Of a stretch of DNA of 64,000 nucleotides, positions 8,977 to 18,561 are shown piece after piece (positions within the stretch are counted from its first letter, which is position 1; each line of letters starts with the position of its first letter). Source of the stretch: Candidatus Sumerlaeota bacterium (GTDB taxonomy: Bacteria > Sumerlaeota > Sumerlaeia > Sumerlaeales > Sumerlaeaceae). The notes beneath the pieces were generated by a model. That model ran no database searches and was not told where the DNA came from. It worked only from the letters and a program-made list of their open reading frames with translations. The DNA lies in assembly GCA_026398535.1 (NCBI GenBank), contig JAPLSQ010000073.1, positions 22,444-86,443 on the forward strand. The letters are read 5' to 3'. The position numbers and the translations under genes are program-made.

Positions 8977-9294
8977 ATGAACCGATGGGACAACCATGCG
9001 CCGTCCGGGGGGCTGTGTTGCCGGGCCAGGCTCGAGCCGCGCAACATACAATATCTTTGCAGTATCATCGAAGGCCATGAAGGCATGGGCATCATTCGGA
9101 CGATTGACCGCCGCGATGGAATCGTTGAAATATGGTTTTCTCCCTTGATGCAGGGGGAAATTGATGATTTTCTGCGCGCGTTGATGTGCGAAATGGAGAT
9201 TCGCATCGGCCCGCCGCGCCTGCTTGACGCGGAGGGCAATTCGAAGGAAACAGACTCAAACGAGAGACGCCGAGCCGGCAATGGCCGCGTCTAA
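8977..9294 (+). CDS. DUF4911 domain protein
   Basis: This small 105-residue protein has the layout of DUF4911: LEPRNIQYLCSIIEGHEG near residue 19, then a short beta-rich stretch (IVEIWFSPL) and a helix (IDDFLRALMCEMEI). The family is small, cytoplasmic and of unknown function. In members I recall, the domain covers about 70 residues, so the charged C-terminal tail here may be dispensable. It starts 13 nt after the LssY_C gene and ends 10 nt before the O-antigen ligase start, suggesting one transcript. No strong ribosome site is visible, so translation may depend on coupling. Confidence 0.6.
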   Translation: MNRWDNHAPSGGLCCRARLEPRNIQYLCSIIEGHEGMGIIRTIDRRDGIVEIWFSPLMQGEIDDFLRALMCEMEIRIGPPRLLDAEGNSKETDSNERRRAGNGRV

Positions 9295-9304
9295 AGGATC
9301 GTTA

Positions 9305-11959
9305 ATGCCAGCGCCAACATTTCATAATCAGCCGCGGCGCGCCGCGGCGGGAGCCGCCGCCCGGCGCATCTTGACCGAACAAGAGAATTTTTACTCGTTC
9401 GAGTGGCTTCTGCTGTTCGCCACATTTGCCGTCATCGTCCTGATCTACTATTTGTTCACGCCTTACACACACCAGCTTGACGAGATCAAAAATGTCCTGC
9501 TGATGTCGTTGCCGCCGTTCCTGTTGGCCTTCGTTGTATGGAAAGCCGACCTCCTGCGGATGAGCTGGCGCACCCACGCATCGACCTTCCTGGTCGGCCT
9601 GTTCGTCCTGTCCATGATTATCTCCTATCTTCTTAATCCCTACAAAATGATCGCGGAGCGCGTGGTGTGGTTCCAGGTTGGCTGCGCCACGTTCACGGTC
9701 ATATTCGCATGGTTCATGGACACCGAGAGCAAGATGCGCAAGGTCATGATGTTTTTTGTCCTGCTGTCATTTGGCTCCGTGGCCATCGGACTCTTCATGT
9801 TCGCGGGACGCGGATTCACCGATGCCATCTACCAGGCCATGCTAAGCAGTCCCGGTTGGCGCCGGAATCCCGAATGGATCACGCTCTTCTACACCCTCAA
9901 GTCGTCCAACGAAATGTATTCGACGATCCTCAACCCCGACTTCTATGCGGCCTATCTGCTCATGATGCTTCCCCTGCCGTTGTCGATGTTTTTCGTTGAG
10001 GAACACATCGCCTTCAAAATTCTCGCCGTCATCACGTTCCTGCTCATGAATGTCTGCCTGTTTTTCACCAACTCCAACGACTCATTCATGGCGATCACCT
10101 TTCTGACCTACCCCCTCTACTTCTTTCTCGGCTTTCGTTATGTGAAAACATGGAACCTCACGTGGAAGTTCCTCGCCACTTTTTTCATTTGCTCGGCGGT
10201 TCTGGCTTTGACGTTGTTTCTGTTGATGCTGCCCAAGCTGTCGATGACATGGGATTTCAAGGCGGCGGCGCTGGAGGGGCGCAAGGTGTTGTGGCTGGGC
10301 GGATTCTGGCCCTGGCTGTACCGCAACGATTTCACGATGAATCACCTCGACTGGATCGCCATCATTTTCGGCACGGGACCGGGCGGTTACCGGTTTTATT
10401 TTCCCGTGTTCCGCAGGTGGGATTTCTTCGACAACCAGATCAACAACGTCACAACCTTCGGACACAACTGGTACTTGGATGTGTTGCTGGAGTATGGCGC
10501 CGTCGGCCTGCTCATCTTCCTGTGTTTTTACGCGCGGGTGCTTTACGACGGCATCCAACAGATCCGTCACACGGCAAACCGGTCACACCAGTTTTACCAG
10601 ATGGCGGCGGTGACGGGGCTGGTATCCATCGCGCTGCAGAATTTTTTCAGCCCGAACAATCGGTGGGCCGTCTGCGGGATGATCTATTGGTCGCTTTTCG
10701 GGCTGAGCATGGGGCTTCATCACTTAGATACGCCGGGACTGGACAATGCCGCCGTCAGGGCCTCCTCGCCGCGCCGGCGCCAGTTCGCCAACTTCATTCG
10801 GTATGCGCTTTACGCCCTTACGGCGCTCTTCATCGTGCGCAGCGTGCCGCAGGGTATTTATTACTGGCCCGCCGCCAGGGCCAACAGCGATGGTCTGCGC
10901 GCCATGGAGGCCGCCGAAAACTATAAGGAGAAGGAGAAGGAGATGCTGCTCGAGCGCGCCCGCGCATCCTTCGTGGAAGCCATTCGCCTCAACCCCACAT
11001 TTGTCACATCCTACTACAAGCTCGCTCACGTTTACAATACGCTGCGCGACACAAACAAGGCCATCGCCCACTACAGGGTGTTGGACGCCATCAACCCCCA
11101 CTATTCCGAAATCCATCTCAACCTCGGCATCATGTCATGGGCGCGCTCTGCGGACATGACAGGAACCGAGCGCCAGAAGGAGCTGGAGACCTCTTTCAAT
11201 GAAATCCGCGAGGCGGCGCGACAGTCAGTGAAACCCAATGTTCAGTGGACGGCGGGGGCCATCGGTCAAGAACTGGCCTCGCTGTATGCCACCGAAGGGA
11301 AAAAGGATGAGTCGCTCAAGGTCTACGAAAAGGTGAAACCGTTCTACACGGCGCTTATTGAATACCAGCCGCTGCTCGATGAACAAAAGAACGACAAGAA
11401 ACATTACTACCAGCGCGCCGAAAAGGAACTTGTCAGGCTGGCCTCACTGACCAATGATAACCCGCTTGCGGAAAAGATGCTCAAGCAGATGTACTTTGAA
11501 AATCCCGACCAGTCCGAGTATCTCGACGTCCTGCTCAACTTTTATGACAGGCAAGGCAAGACAAAGGAAAAGGTCGAATTCTTGAAAACAGTCAGCGAGA
11601 ATGCCCCGTTGGAAGTGCGTCTGCGCAACATGCTCGCCGCAGCCTACCTGGAGCAGGGCGGCATGGAAAAACACATTGCTGAATTGCGGCGGGCCGAGAT
11701 TCTGGAACCAAAGAACATGACGACACTTTCGGGGCTTTATCTTGCCTATCAATCGGCCAGCGACGCGAACAAAACGCGCGAGTACAAGGACAAGCTTGCG
11801 GCTGTCGGCGTGAATGCGGACTCGCTGACATCGGCTTCCGTGAATTCAAAAGCGACCTCAATGCCCGCGGAGATGCTCAAGTCCATCGGCGTGGAAGATC
11901 CAATCATCGAAACGTCTCCAACGCCCGCGCCCGCCGAAACTTCATCGACAACACAATGA
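9305..11959 (+). CDS. O-antigen-ligase-like membrane protein with C-terminal TPRs
   Basis: The start at 9305 is chosen because AAAGGA lies 6 nt upstream; the frame opens earlier (9224), inside the DUF4911 gene. Of 884 residues, the first 520 or so hold about a dozen membrane helices. They include a Wzy/WaaL-type motif region: GTGPGGYRFYFPVF, then GHNWYLDVLLEYGAVGLL, where the periplasmic-loop histidine is typical of O-antigen ligases and polymerases. After a last helix near 525-545, the rest (about 570-850) is made of tetratricopeptide-like helical repeats, probably periplasmic. Such WaaL-TPR fusions transfer or polymerise undecaprenyl-linked glycans, or glycosylate pilins. A role in pilin glycosylation is only speculation here. 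Confidence 0.8.
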   Translation: MPAPTFHNQPRRAAAGAAARRILTEQENFYSFEWLLLFATFAVIVLIYYLFTPYTHQLDEIKNVLLMSLPPFLLAFVVWKADLLRMSWRTHASTFLVGLFVLSMIISYLLNPYKMIAERVVWFQVGCATFTVIFAWFMDTESKMRKVMMFFVLLSFGSVAIGLFMFAGRGFTDAIYQAMLSSPGWRRNPEWITLFYTLKSSNEMYSTILNPDFYAAYLLMMLPLPLSMFFVEEHIAFKILAVITFLLMNVCLFFTNSNDSFMAITFLTYPLYFFLGFRYVKTWNLTWKFLATFFICSAVLALTLFLLMLPKLSMTWDFKAAALEGRKVLWLGGFWPWLYRNDFTMNHLDWIAIIFGTGPGGYRFYFPVFRRWDFFDNQINNVTTFGHNWYLDVLLEYGAVGLLIFLCFYARVLYDGIQQIRHTANRSHQFYQMAAVTGLVSIALQNFFSPNNRWAVCGMIYWSLFGLSMGLHHLDTPGLDNAAVRASSPRRRQFANFIRYALYALTALFIVRSVPQGIYYWPAARANSDGLRAMEAAENYKEKEKEMLLERARASFVEAIRLNPTFVTSYYKLAHVYNTLRDTNKAIAHYRVLDAINPHYSEIHLNLGIMSWARSADMTGTERQKELETSFNEIREAARQSVKPNVQWTAGAIGQELASLYATEGKKDESLKVYEKVKPFYTALIEYQPLLDEQKNDKKHYYQRAEKELVRLASLTNDNPLAEKMLKQMYFENPDQSEYLDVLLNFYDRQGKTKEKVEFLKTVSENAPLEVRLRNMLAAAYLEQGGMEKHIAELRRAEILEPKNMTTLSGLYLAYQSASDANKTREYKDKLAAVGVNADSLTSASVNSKATSMPAEMLKSIGVEDPIIETSPTPAPAETSSTTQ

Positions 11960-12001
11960 ATCCGGCTTGAAGACACCGCGGGATTGTGCCAGTGAGGCGC
12001 G

Positions 12002-13327
12002 TCAGCCGGAAACGATGACAATCCGCGCGGCGCCGGCTGGTTGGACGCCTTCGCGGACAAACGCGATGCTGGCAAAACTGACAAGGCAGTTTTTGTCTTC
12101 TGAATTGCTTTGCTGATAGGTGAGCACGGTTGGCCTGGCGCGGCCGCGCAGAGCCTCCATAGCGCAATAAATTGTGCCGATGCTGCAGACATTGCGGGCG
12201 TTGCCGTCGGCGCGGAACGATTCGAAGAAGCGGTCGGGATCGCCCGATTCGATGGCTTTGAGCGTCTGGCGGTCGCCCGATTCGATCTCTTCTTCGCGTT
12301 GAGTGCCGTTCTTGCTCTCGTCGCCGAATTGCGGCCCGCAATGCGACAAATCCACGCCGCCGATGATGCCGACCGTGCCGTCGCGCTCGCCGATAACCTT
12401 GTGCAACGCCGCGCAAAATGCGCCCGCCTCCTCGTCATCGCGCGGGGAACACTCGCCGCCAAGCAGGTCATCGAAACTTCCGACGAGGATGGGCACGATT
12501 TTAGGCTGGGGGCCGTCTCTGAAAACATGACGCAGGTACGCGGCCTGGAGCTCGATGGAGTGTTCGGAGGCGTGCGCATACTCGTCGCTGAAAAGCTCTC
12601 CGCTGTAATTTCTGGCGATATCGTCCAGCACATCCGCGTCTGTCTCAACCTGCCCGAAAGGTGTCTCGAAGCTTTTTCGGGTGGCTGCGAAGCGTTGGGA
12701 AATGGGGTTGTGGCATGTGCCGAGCACGATCCATGTGCGCGCGGCGATGCCATGCTCGTGCAGCGCCTGGTAGGCCCACGCATAGGCGTGGCCGCCGCGC
12801 TGGTAGTCGATGTGCGGCGAGAGAATGCCGGACACGGAGGCGGGGGGCAGATCGAGGCGCTCGGGCGGGGCCATCGAGCCGGCGCGGTGGCGGCGCATTT
12901 CACTGGCAAGCTCTTTGATCATCGCCAGCCGGTCGACGCCTTCCATGCGCAAGGCGCTGGCCTGGCGCGCGGGCGCCCGCAGAAAGTCGTCACGTTTTCT
13001 GCGAAAGGCGTCGAGGAACCGTTCGGATTGTAGCAGGAGCGCCTCGTCGAACTGACGCGCGACCGCCTCGAACATGCTGGCGGAGACGAGTTGCCCGGTA
13101 AGCAACGTGACGCGTTCGGCCATTTTTGCGAAGGTCGTTTTTCCGTCGGCCAACTCGATGAAAATGAGCACAAGCGGATTGGGGACGATGACGGCCGGCC
13201 CCGGAAGCACACCGACGGGATCGCGCACCAGGAGGAGATCTCGCTCCTCAAGGCGCGCAGGAATCAATTCAACCGGGCGCACCATTGGGGTTTCGACCGG
13301 GTAAACGGGCAATTCGTCATAAATCAT
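12002..13327 (-). CDS. Memo-family protein (AmmeMemoRadiSam system B type)
   Basis: Residues about 160-441 form a Memo domain, a fold related to extradiol dioxygenases. Metal-ligand-like positions are seen in SPHIDYQRGG, LGTCHNP, EHSIELQAAYLRH and GGVDLSHCGPQFGD. The N-terminal 110 residues form a separate small domain with LADGKTTFAKMAERV followed by LDEALLLQSERF-like helices, resembling the PqqD-like winged helix often joined to bacterial Memo proteins. AGGA lies 5 nt before the ATG. The usual AmmeMemoRadiSam partners (AMMECR1 protein and radical SAM enzyme) are not nearby. The biochemical role in bacteria is unsettled. Confidence 0.85.
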   Translation of the reverse strand: MIYDELPVYPVETPMVRPVELIPARLEERDLLLVRDPVGVLPGPAVIVPNPLVLIFIELADGKTTFAKMAERVTLLTGQLVSASMFEAVARQFDEALLLQSERFLDAFRRKRDDFLRAPARQASALRMEGVDRLAMIKELASEMRRHRAGSMAPPERLDLPPASVSGILSPHIDYQRGGHAYAWAYQALHEHGIAARTWIVLGTCHNPISQRFAATRKSFETPFGQVETDADVLDDIARNYSGELFSDEYAHASEHSIELQAAYLRHVFRDGPQPKIVPILVGSFDDLLGGECSPRDDEEAGAFCAALHKVIGERDGTVGIIGGVDLSHCGPQFGDESKNGTQREEEIESGDRQTLKAIESGDPDRFFESFRADGNARNVCSIGTIYCAMEALRGRARPTVLTYQQSNSEDKNCLVSFASIAFVREGVQPAGAARIVIVSG

Positions 13328-13548
13328 TTCATCCTGCTTTCGTGTATCATCCCAGTATGTTTATCCGAATACGAAGCCGCCATGGGTGAATTCAAACCAT
13401 GATGATAATGGGCCGGCCAGACTTGGGCCATTAATAAGCAAACCCGCGACGGCGGACTGTTGAATTGTTATATGATATCGTCTCTGTTGCGCATATACTT
13501 GCATTGTTGCAAGGTTCATGGCCTATTCTTGTGCTGGGAATGATAAAT

Positions 13549-15285
13549 ATGTCACGAGGACTGTGTTCGGCAATCATAACAATGCTCAAGCGGTTTGCGC
13601 TGGGCGGTTTGTTGCCATTGGCTGCGCACATGGGCGCCAGCCCAAAAGGCTATGCCGCGGGAGTGACGACTTATGTCAATCCGCTGGATGTTCTTATTGC
13701 CGACCCATACGCCTTATATCATGATGAAGTTTATTACCTTTACGGCACATCCTCCCCATGGGGGTTCAAGGTCTGGTCGTCGCCGGATCTTGTCAACTGG
13801 CGTTACCGTGGAATGGCGTTTAACGCGACGCCGAGTTCGTGGGGGAAAAACCGTTTCTGGTCGCCCGAAGTGATCGCGAAGAACGGAGTTTTCTACATGT
13901 TCTACAGCGCGGGCGGGAGTCCCAATGACCTTATGCGCATCTGCGCGGCCTCGGCAACTTCGCCGCTTGGCCCGTTCAAGGACATCGCGACGCCACTGTT
14001 CGATGACGGCAAAGCGTGGATTGACGCCCATGTCTTCACCGACACCGACGGGGTGTCCTATCTTTACTGTGCGCAGGATATATCATATCCGCCTGACACC
14101 AAGAGCGAAATATATGTGGCGCGCTTGAGAAGCGACATGAAGGCGCTGGACACCACACCGACGCTGTGCATCACGCCAAGCGCTCCGTGGGAATTTCCCG
14201 GCGGCGGTGTTAATGGCTGGAACGAAGGCCCGTTTGTGTTCAAGCACAACGGCGTCTATTACATGACGTACTCGGGCGACGTCTATTCGAATCCGGGCTA
14301 TTCCGTGGGTTATGCCACCGCAACGAGTCCGTTTGGACCATGGAAAAAGTACAGCGGAAATCCCATCCTGAAGAAGAATGCGTTTGTATCGGGTCCCGGC
14401 CACATCAGTATTGTCCGTTCTCCCGATGGCTCGGAATTGTTCATCGTCTATCATACCCACCAGCAGGCGTCGGGCGGGGACGACCGCCAACTTGCCATCG
14501 ACAGGCTTGCGTTTACTGCCGACGGCGCCGGCGGGCCCGATATGCTGTCCGTTCCCGGCGGACCAAGCTATGGACTGATGAATTATCCGTCCGGCGACTC
14601 CCCGTTTCCCTTTGGCACAAGCGACAATTTCAACAGTACCACGCTCGACCGCACCCGCTGGATCATTTTCAATGAGGAATCCGGCTATTGGCGTCTTGCC
14701 AATGGCCAGCTTTCCATCACCACCCAGGAGGGCGACATCTATTCCAGCCGTGCTGACGCGAGCAATATTTTTCTTCAGTACGCGCCCCCGGGCGGCTTCA
14801 GCGCAACGGTTAAAGTGTCCTTTGTGCCACAAGCCAACTATGAGCAGGCGTTCCTCATTCTGTGGCAAGACCATAAAAATTATGCGCGTTTTTCGACTCT
14901 GTGCGCAGACGGATTGAAATTTGAGATCATCCGGGAAACCAACGCGACACCCGTAACATTTCAGACGCCCAACTCAATTGGCTCGCCAGTTTATCTGCGC
15001 ATCGACTGCGGCGGATCGGTGATGCGTTTCCATGCAAGCCCCGACGGCTCCCGCTGGACACAGATCGGTCCGGATTACCCGCTGACCTTGTTGGAGGTCA
15101 AAATCGGCCTTGGAGCCATTGCCCCGGACAGCGGCGCGGCAAGGGAGGCGCTTTTTGACGACTTCCGCATCACACCGTCGGCGCCCAGCAGAGTCGACGA
15201 GTGGATTCACTCCGGACGTGACAATATAAGATTGGGTGTAAATATTTCCGGCGAACCGATGAAACTGGTAAAGCAGGATGGTTGA
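13549..15285 (+). CDS. Glycoside hydrolase family 43 with C-terminal beta-sandwich
   Basis: The start at 13549 gives a signal-peptide-like N-terminus ending near GYAAG and has GGGA about 9 nt upstream; the frame opens at a TTG (13465). Residues about 40-345 form a five-bladed propeller of GH43 type, with the expected acids: Asp in LIADPYALYHD (general base), Asp in AWIDAHVFTDTDG, and Glu in NEGPFVFKHNGVYYMTYSG (general acid). The remaining 200 or so residues form a beta-sandwich (FNSTTLDRTRWIIFNEESGYW onward), as in GH43 xylosidases and arabinofuranosidases. It likely cleaves arabino- or xylo-oligosaccharides in the periplasm or outside. The 3' end overlaps the next gene by 8 nt. Confidence 0.88.
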   Translation: MSRGLCSAIITMLKRFALGGLLPLAAHMGASPKGYAAGVTTYVNPLDVLIADPYALYHDEVYYLYGTSSPWGFKVWSSPDLVNWRYRGMAFNATPSSWGKNRFWSPEVIAKNGVFYMFYSAGGSPNDLMRICAASATSPLGPFKDIATPLFDDGKAWIDAHVFTDTDGVSYLYCAQDISYPPDTKSEIYVARLRSDMKALDTTPTLCITPSAPWEFPGGGVNGWNEGPFVFKHNGVYYMTYSGDVYSNPGYSVGYATATSPFGPWKKYSGNPILKKNAFVSGPGHISIVRSPDGSELFIVYHTHQQASGGDDRQLAIDRLAFTADGAGGPDMLSVPGGPSYGLMNYPSGDSPFPFGTSDNFNSTTLDRTRWIIFNEESGYWRLANGQLSITTQEGDIYSSRADASNIFLQYAPPGGFSATVKVSFVPQANYEQAFLILWQDHKNYARFSTLCADGLKFEIIRETNATPVTFQTPNSIGSPVYLRIDCGGSVMRFHASPDGSRWTQIGPDYPLTLLEVKIGLGAIAPDSGAAREALFDDFRITPSAPSRVDEWIHSGRDNIRLGVNISGEPMKLVKQDG

Positions 15286-16165
15286 AACCGCAGATGCAGG
15301 AGATTCGACGTTGATCAGCGCCCCCCGCTTGAGCATCATCATTCCTGTTCGCAATGAACAGCACACAATCACCAGCCTGTTGCGCTCGCTGGCGCGGCAG
15401 GACATGCTGTCGGAGACCCAGGTCGTCGTTGTTGACGGGCGCAGCGAGGACGCCACGCGCGACGTCATCAGCGGCTTCCCCTTTGTGCGCCTTGTCAGCA
15501 GCGAACCGGGACGCGCGCGCCAGATGAACGCCGGGGCGGGGCACGCCCTGGCTCCCGTGCTGTGGTTCCTGCATTCGGATTCGACGCTGTCCGAGCGCAA
15601 TTGCATCAACGCTATTCTTGGCGCGCTCGCGGATCCCGCGGTTGCGGGCGGCGCGTTTCGTTTCCGCCTGCGCGGCGACGATGCTTACTATCGTTTCGTC
15701 ACCGCGCTCGTAAATCTGCGCTCGCGGCTGTTCCATCGTCACTATGGCGACCAGGGGATTTTTACGAAGGCTGATGTGTTCAGGGAAATCGGCGGTTTCC
15801 TCGAGGATGAGCCGTGCGAAGATCTTGATTTTGTGCTGCGTTTGCGCCAGCGCGGACGGTTTGTATTGCTCGACCAGGCGGTCGAAACAAGCGCGCGCAC
15901 ATGGCAGAAATATGGCAAGTGGCGCACCACGATGTGGCACATCGGCGAGTGGTTGCGTTTTGAGTGGCGCCGTCTGACATCTCCGCGAAGCGCCGAACCC
16001 AGCCAGCTTCCCGAGCCGGAAATGCCATCTGAAACCGCTAGGGGGGGGGCGGCGCCCGAACCGGTCGAATTGCGCGAAACCGGCGCCGGTATTGCCGCCC
16101 CTACGCTCCCTTCGGCCTCGAGCGCTCCGCCGCCACCGCCAGCTGCTCCCGCCCCCATGCCATAA
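15278..16165 (+). CDS. Family 2 glycosyltransferase (TIGR04283-like) with Pro/Ala-rich tail
   Basis: Residues 12-235 are a GT-A glycosyltransferase: LSIIIPVRNE, VVVVDGRSEDAT, GRARQMNAGA, LWFLHSDSTLS (DxD-like), GAFRFRL, YGDQGIFTKADVF and EDLDFVLRLR. This set fits the TIGR04283 group, often named a selenodomain-associated transferase. The last 55 or so residues are low in complexity (poly-Pro near the end) and unlike the family. The tail begins at a run of nine G (16041-16049), where slippage would change the C-terminus. The gene overlaps the GH43 stop by 8 nt, so translation is probably coupled. Confidence 0.85.
   Translation: MVETADAGDSTLISAPRLSIIIPVRNEQHTITSLLRSLARQDMLSETQVVVVDGRSEDATRDVISGFPFVRLVSSEPGRARQMNAGAGHALAPVLWFLHSDSTLSERNCINAILGALADPAVAGGAFRFRLRGDDAYYRFVTALVNLRSRLFHRHYGDQGIFTKADVFREIGGFLEDEPCEDLDFVLRLRQRGRFVLLDQAVETSARTWQKYGKWRTTMWHIGEWLRFEWRRLTSPRSAEPSQLPEPEMPSETARGGAAPEPVELRETGAGIAAPTLPSASSAPPPPPAAPAPMP
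16041..16049 (+). repeat. G9 homopolymer inside glycosyltransferase gene
   Basis: Nine consecutive G lie in the codons for Arg-Gly-Gly-Ala at the junction between the enzyme domain and the low-complexity tail. Runs of this length can slip during replication and are also prone to sequencing error. Because the catalytic domain is upstream, a slip would alter only the tail. Confidence 0.8.
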
Positions 16166-16192
16166 ACATCCTGCCGATTCAGCTCGATCTGT

Positions 16193-16957
16193 TCAGCGCC
16201 CGTGCGCCAGACGATCAGCAAGCTCCGGTGGCAGACCCTGCAGTCTGATTTCCTTCTGCGCCCCGTCCAGGTCATACTTCACGCGGTGAAACTGCAGCGA
16301 TCCGGCGTCGAGATCTAAGATGGTAAAGCAGGAATCGGGATTCCTGTCGCGCGGCTGCCCGACACTGCCCACATTGACAATGTAGCGGCAACTCTTCTTG
16401 ATTTGAATCACTGGGGTGCATGGGCCGTTGAGGCGTCCGTTCTCGTTTTCCACGACGAAAGGCATGTGCGAGTGGCCGATGAAACAGAATCGGTGGGTGA
16501 AATGGCGGAAACTTTCACGGGCGTCGCCCATGGTGATGATGTAGGACCACTCGTGGGGATTGAGCGGCGAGGCGTGAACGAAGAGCATGCCGAAAGCCTC
16601 GATGTCCAGCGGCCGCTCGCGCAGCCAGCGCGCGTTTTCGGGCGTGAGAGCCTCCTGCGTCCATATGATGGCGCGCAGCGCGGCGGGATTGAATGTCCCT
16701 GAGTCGGTCAAGTCGAGCGCCGCGAAATCATGGTTGCCGGCGATTGTGGATATCTGGCGTTCGCGCAAAATATTGACGCATTCGTTCGGATTGCCGCCAT
16801 AGCCGACGACATCACCGCAACAAATCATCACGTCCGCGCCAAGGGAGGTCATCTGTTCCAGAACGCTTTCCAGCGCGTGCAGATTGCCGTGGATGTCGGA
16901 GAACACACCGATCCGCCGCGGCGTTCCCTCAATAATGTGCATTGTTTTGTCTATCAT
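16193..16957 (-). CDS. Metallophosphoesterase, YfcE/MJ0936-like
   Basis: The 254-residue calcineurin-like phosphoesterase has the full metal-binding set: FSDIHGNLHAL (DxH), CGDVVGYGGNPNEC (GDxxG), AGNHDFAAL (GNHD), LFVHASP and GHSHMPF. The GDVVGYGxxPNEC form is typical of small predicted phosphodiesterases such as YfcE and MJ0936. The substrate cannot be told from the sequence. It stands alone on the minus strand, converging on the glycosyltransferase gene 27 nt away. Confidence 0.88.
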   Translation of the reverse strand: MIDKTMHIIEGTPRRIGVFSDIHGNLHALESVLEQMTSLGADVMICCGDVVGYGGNPNECVNILRERQISTIAGNHDFAALDLTDSGTFNPAALRAIIWTQEALTPENARWLRERPLDIEAFGMLFVHASPLNPHEWSYIITMGDARESFRHFTHRFCFIGHSHMPFVVENENGRLNGPCTPVIQIKKSCRYIVNVGSVGQPRDRNPDSCFTILDLDAGSLQFHRVKYDLDGAQKEIRLQGLPPELADRLAHGR

Positions 16958-17082
16958 GCGGAGTTGGCAGGAAAAACCTTTTCTAAATGGGTTTAATCCG
17001 TAACGCCTGTTTATTCACTTGTGTTGTGGCGCGGGCTTCCAGCATGCACGAGAGTCCATCCGCTGCCGAGGATGTGGGTGAG

Positions 17083-18561
17083 TCAGCGAAACTGTCTGTG
17101 ACGCGACAGGCTTATGATACAGTTGACGGCAAGCGCCAACGGATACGCGATGAGCGCCGCAAAAAGCGGTTCCATGTTCAGCCTGTAGCGGTCATAGCCG
17201 ACGACCATGGAAATGATGCCGCAGAAATAGAGGATGTTCAGTCCGAGAAATATGCCGAGGAATCTTGTGGGGCGTCTTGCGAGCATGAGCATGAGGCCAA
17301 GCGGCGCCAGCGCGCCATACGACCAGCGCATGGCGCGTGTCACCTCGCATGTCAGATGAAACAGTTTCCTGTCCCAGACATCGGGCGGAAACAATCCGAT
17401 CTGACGCATATGCCGGTAGAGCGGACGGCACAAAAAGGCTTGGTAGAGTTCATCGTGATGTGTGTGGCTTATGACGAGCTGGCGGAAGTTGGCCGCCCAG
17501 CGGCGGGCAAGTTCGCCCGGATGGGAGCAAAACGTTTCGGCGGCAACCGCCTGAAGCTCGCGCGAGACCTCAAGGTCGTGCGTTTTCCAGTAGTCTTCGC
17601 CATGTTGCATCACCATGGCCATGGGGCTTCCGGCGCGCCCCTGCCGGATGATCCACTGCTTGAGCGCCGCGGTCTGTGATGAATCGCCGTCGCGCGCTTC
17701 CACCATATCCCAATTGCTCCACAACAGGCAGATCCCTTGAAATGTATCAAAGACCGGTTCCCGGTAATGGATGAAATTGCGCGCGAGCCAGGGGACGGCG
17801 AAAAGCGCGAGCCCGGCTGAGAATGCCGCCAACAGCTGGGCCGTGCGTCTCCACGGGCGGATGCGCAAAACCGTCAGCGCAGCCGCCACAAACCAGTAAT
17901 ACTTCATGATGGGGCGCGTCATGAGCGCCGCGCCGCAGGCCAACCCCGCGATCAAGCCCTTGCCCGCGCCAGGCCGCTCAAGCGCGCGCCACGTGGTGAT
18001 GAACATCACAGCGCACGACACCGCGAACAAAACATCTGTCAGAACGAGCTGCGCGGCAAAAATGATGTTGGCGTGAAGAACGAGAAACGCATATGCCAGC
18101 CAGCCGCATGCGCGCCCCGCCTTGGAGCCGAAGTAGAAAGCCACGCACGGCAGCAGCGGCGCCAGCATCACCTGCAACAGCGAAAACCAGAAATATCCGA
18201 TCTGCTCGTCCCCGCTCAGCCGGTCGAGGGCGCCGAGTATGAATGGCACGAGCGGCACCCGGCACGCGTTGGGTTGCCAGACACCGTCGGACAGGCGATA
18301 ACCAAATGTGAATTCGCGGAAGATGCCCCGTCCCATCTCGAGATATCCGGCTGTGTCAGGTTGAATGGTGTAATTGAAAATGGCCCATAACATCCAGTAC
18401 CAGGCCAGCGCGCACACATAAAGCCACAACCAGAGCCGCCATGGATGCGCGCGGTTGAGCTGTTCAGCGCCGCAACCGTCAGCTTGCCCGGGGTCAACAA
18501 CATGGCTCATGTGTTTCAACTTCATTGGCGTTGTTATCCTTTCTGTCTCCGGGGCGCTCAT
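17083..18561 (-). CDS. GT-C-type membrane glycosyltransferase (GT39/ArnT-like)
   Basis: This 492-residue polytopic protein has roughly ten hydrophobic helices. The first luminal loop carries YTIQPDTAGYLEMGRGI, an acidic motif in the position expected for the catalytic Asp of GT-C enzymes that use polyprenyl-phosphate sugars. The middle has WLARNFIHYREPVFDTF, also common in GT39-like proteins. Its ATG overlaps the stop of ksgA by 4 nt, so it is translated with ksgA. Donor and acceptor are unknown; envelope glycan modification is the general expectation. Confidence 0.7.
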   Translation of the reverse strand: MSAPETERITTPMKLKHMSHVVDPGQADGCGAEQLNRAHPWRLWLWLYVCALAWYWMLWAIFNYTIQPDTAGYLEMGRGIFREFTFGYRLSDGVWQPNACRVPLVPFILGALDRLSGDEQIGYFWFSLLQVMLAPLLPCVAFYFGSKAGRACGWLAYAFLVLHANIIFAAQLVLTDVLFAVSCAVMFITTWRALERPGAGKGLIAGLACGAALMTRPIMKYYWFVAAALTVLRIRPWRRTAQLLAAFSAGLALFAVPWLARNFIHYREPVFDTFQGICLLWSNWDMVEARDGDSSQTAALKQWIIRQGRAGSPMAMVMQHGEDYWKTHDLEVSRELQAVAAETFCSHPGELARRWAANFRQLVISHTHHDELYQAFLCRPLYRHMRQIGLFPPDVWDRKLFHLTCEVTRAMRWSYGALAPLGLMLMLARRPTRFLGIFLGLNILYFCGIISMVVGYDRYRLNMEPLFAALIAYPLALAVNCIISLSRHRQFR

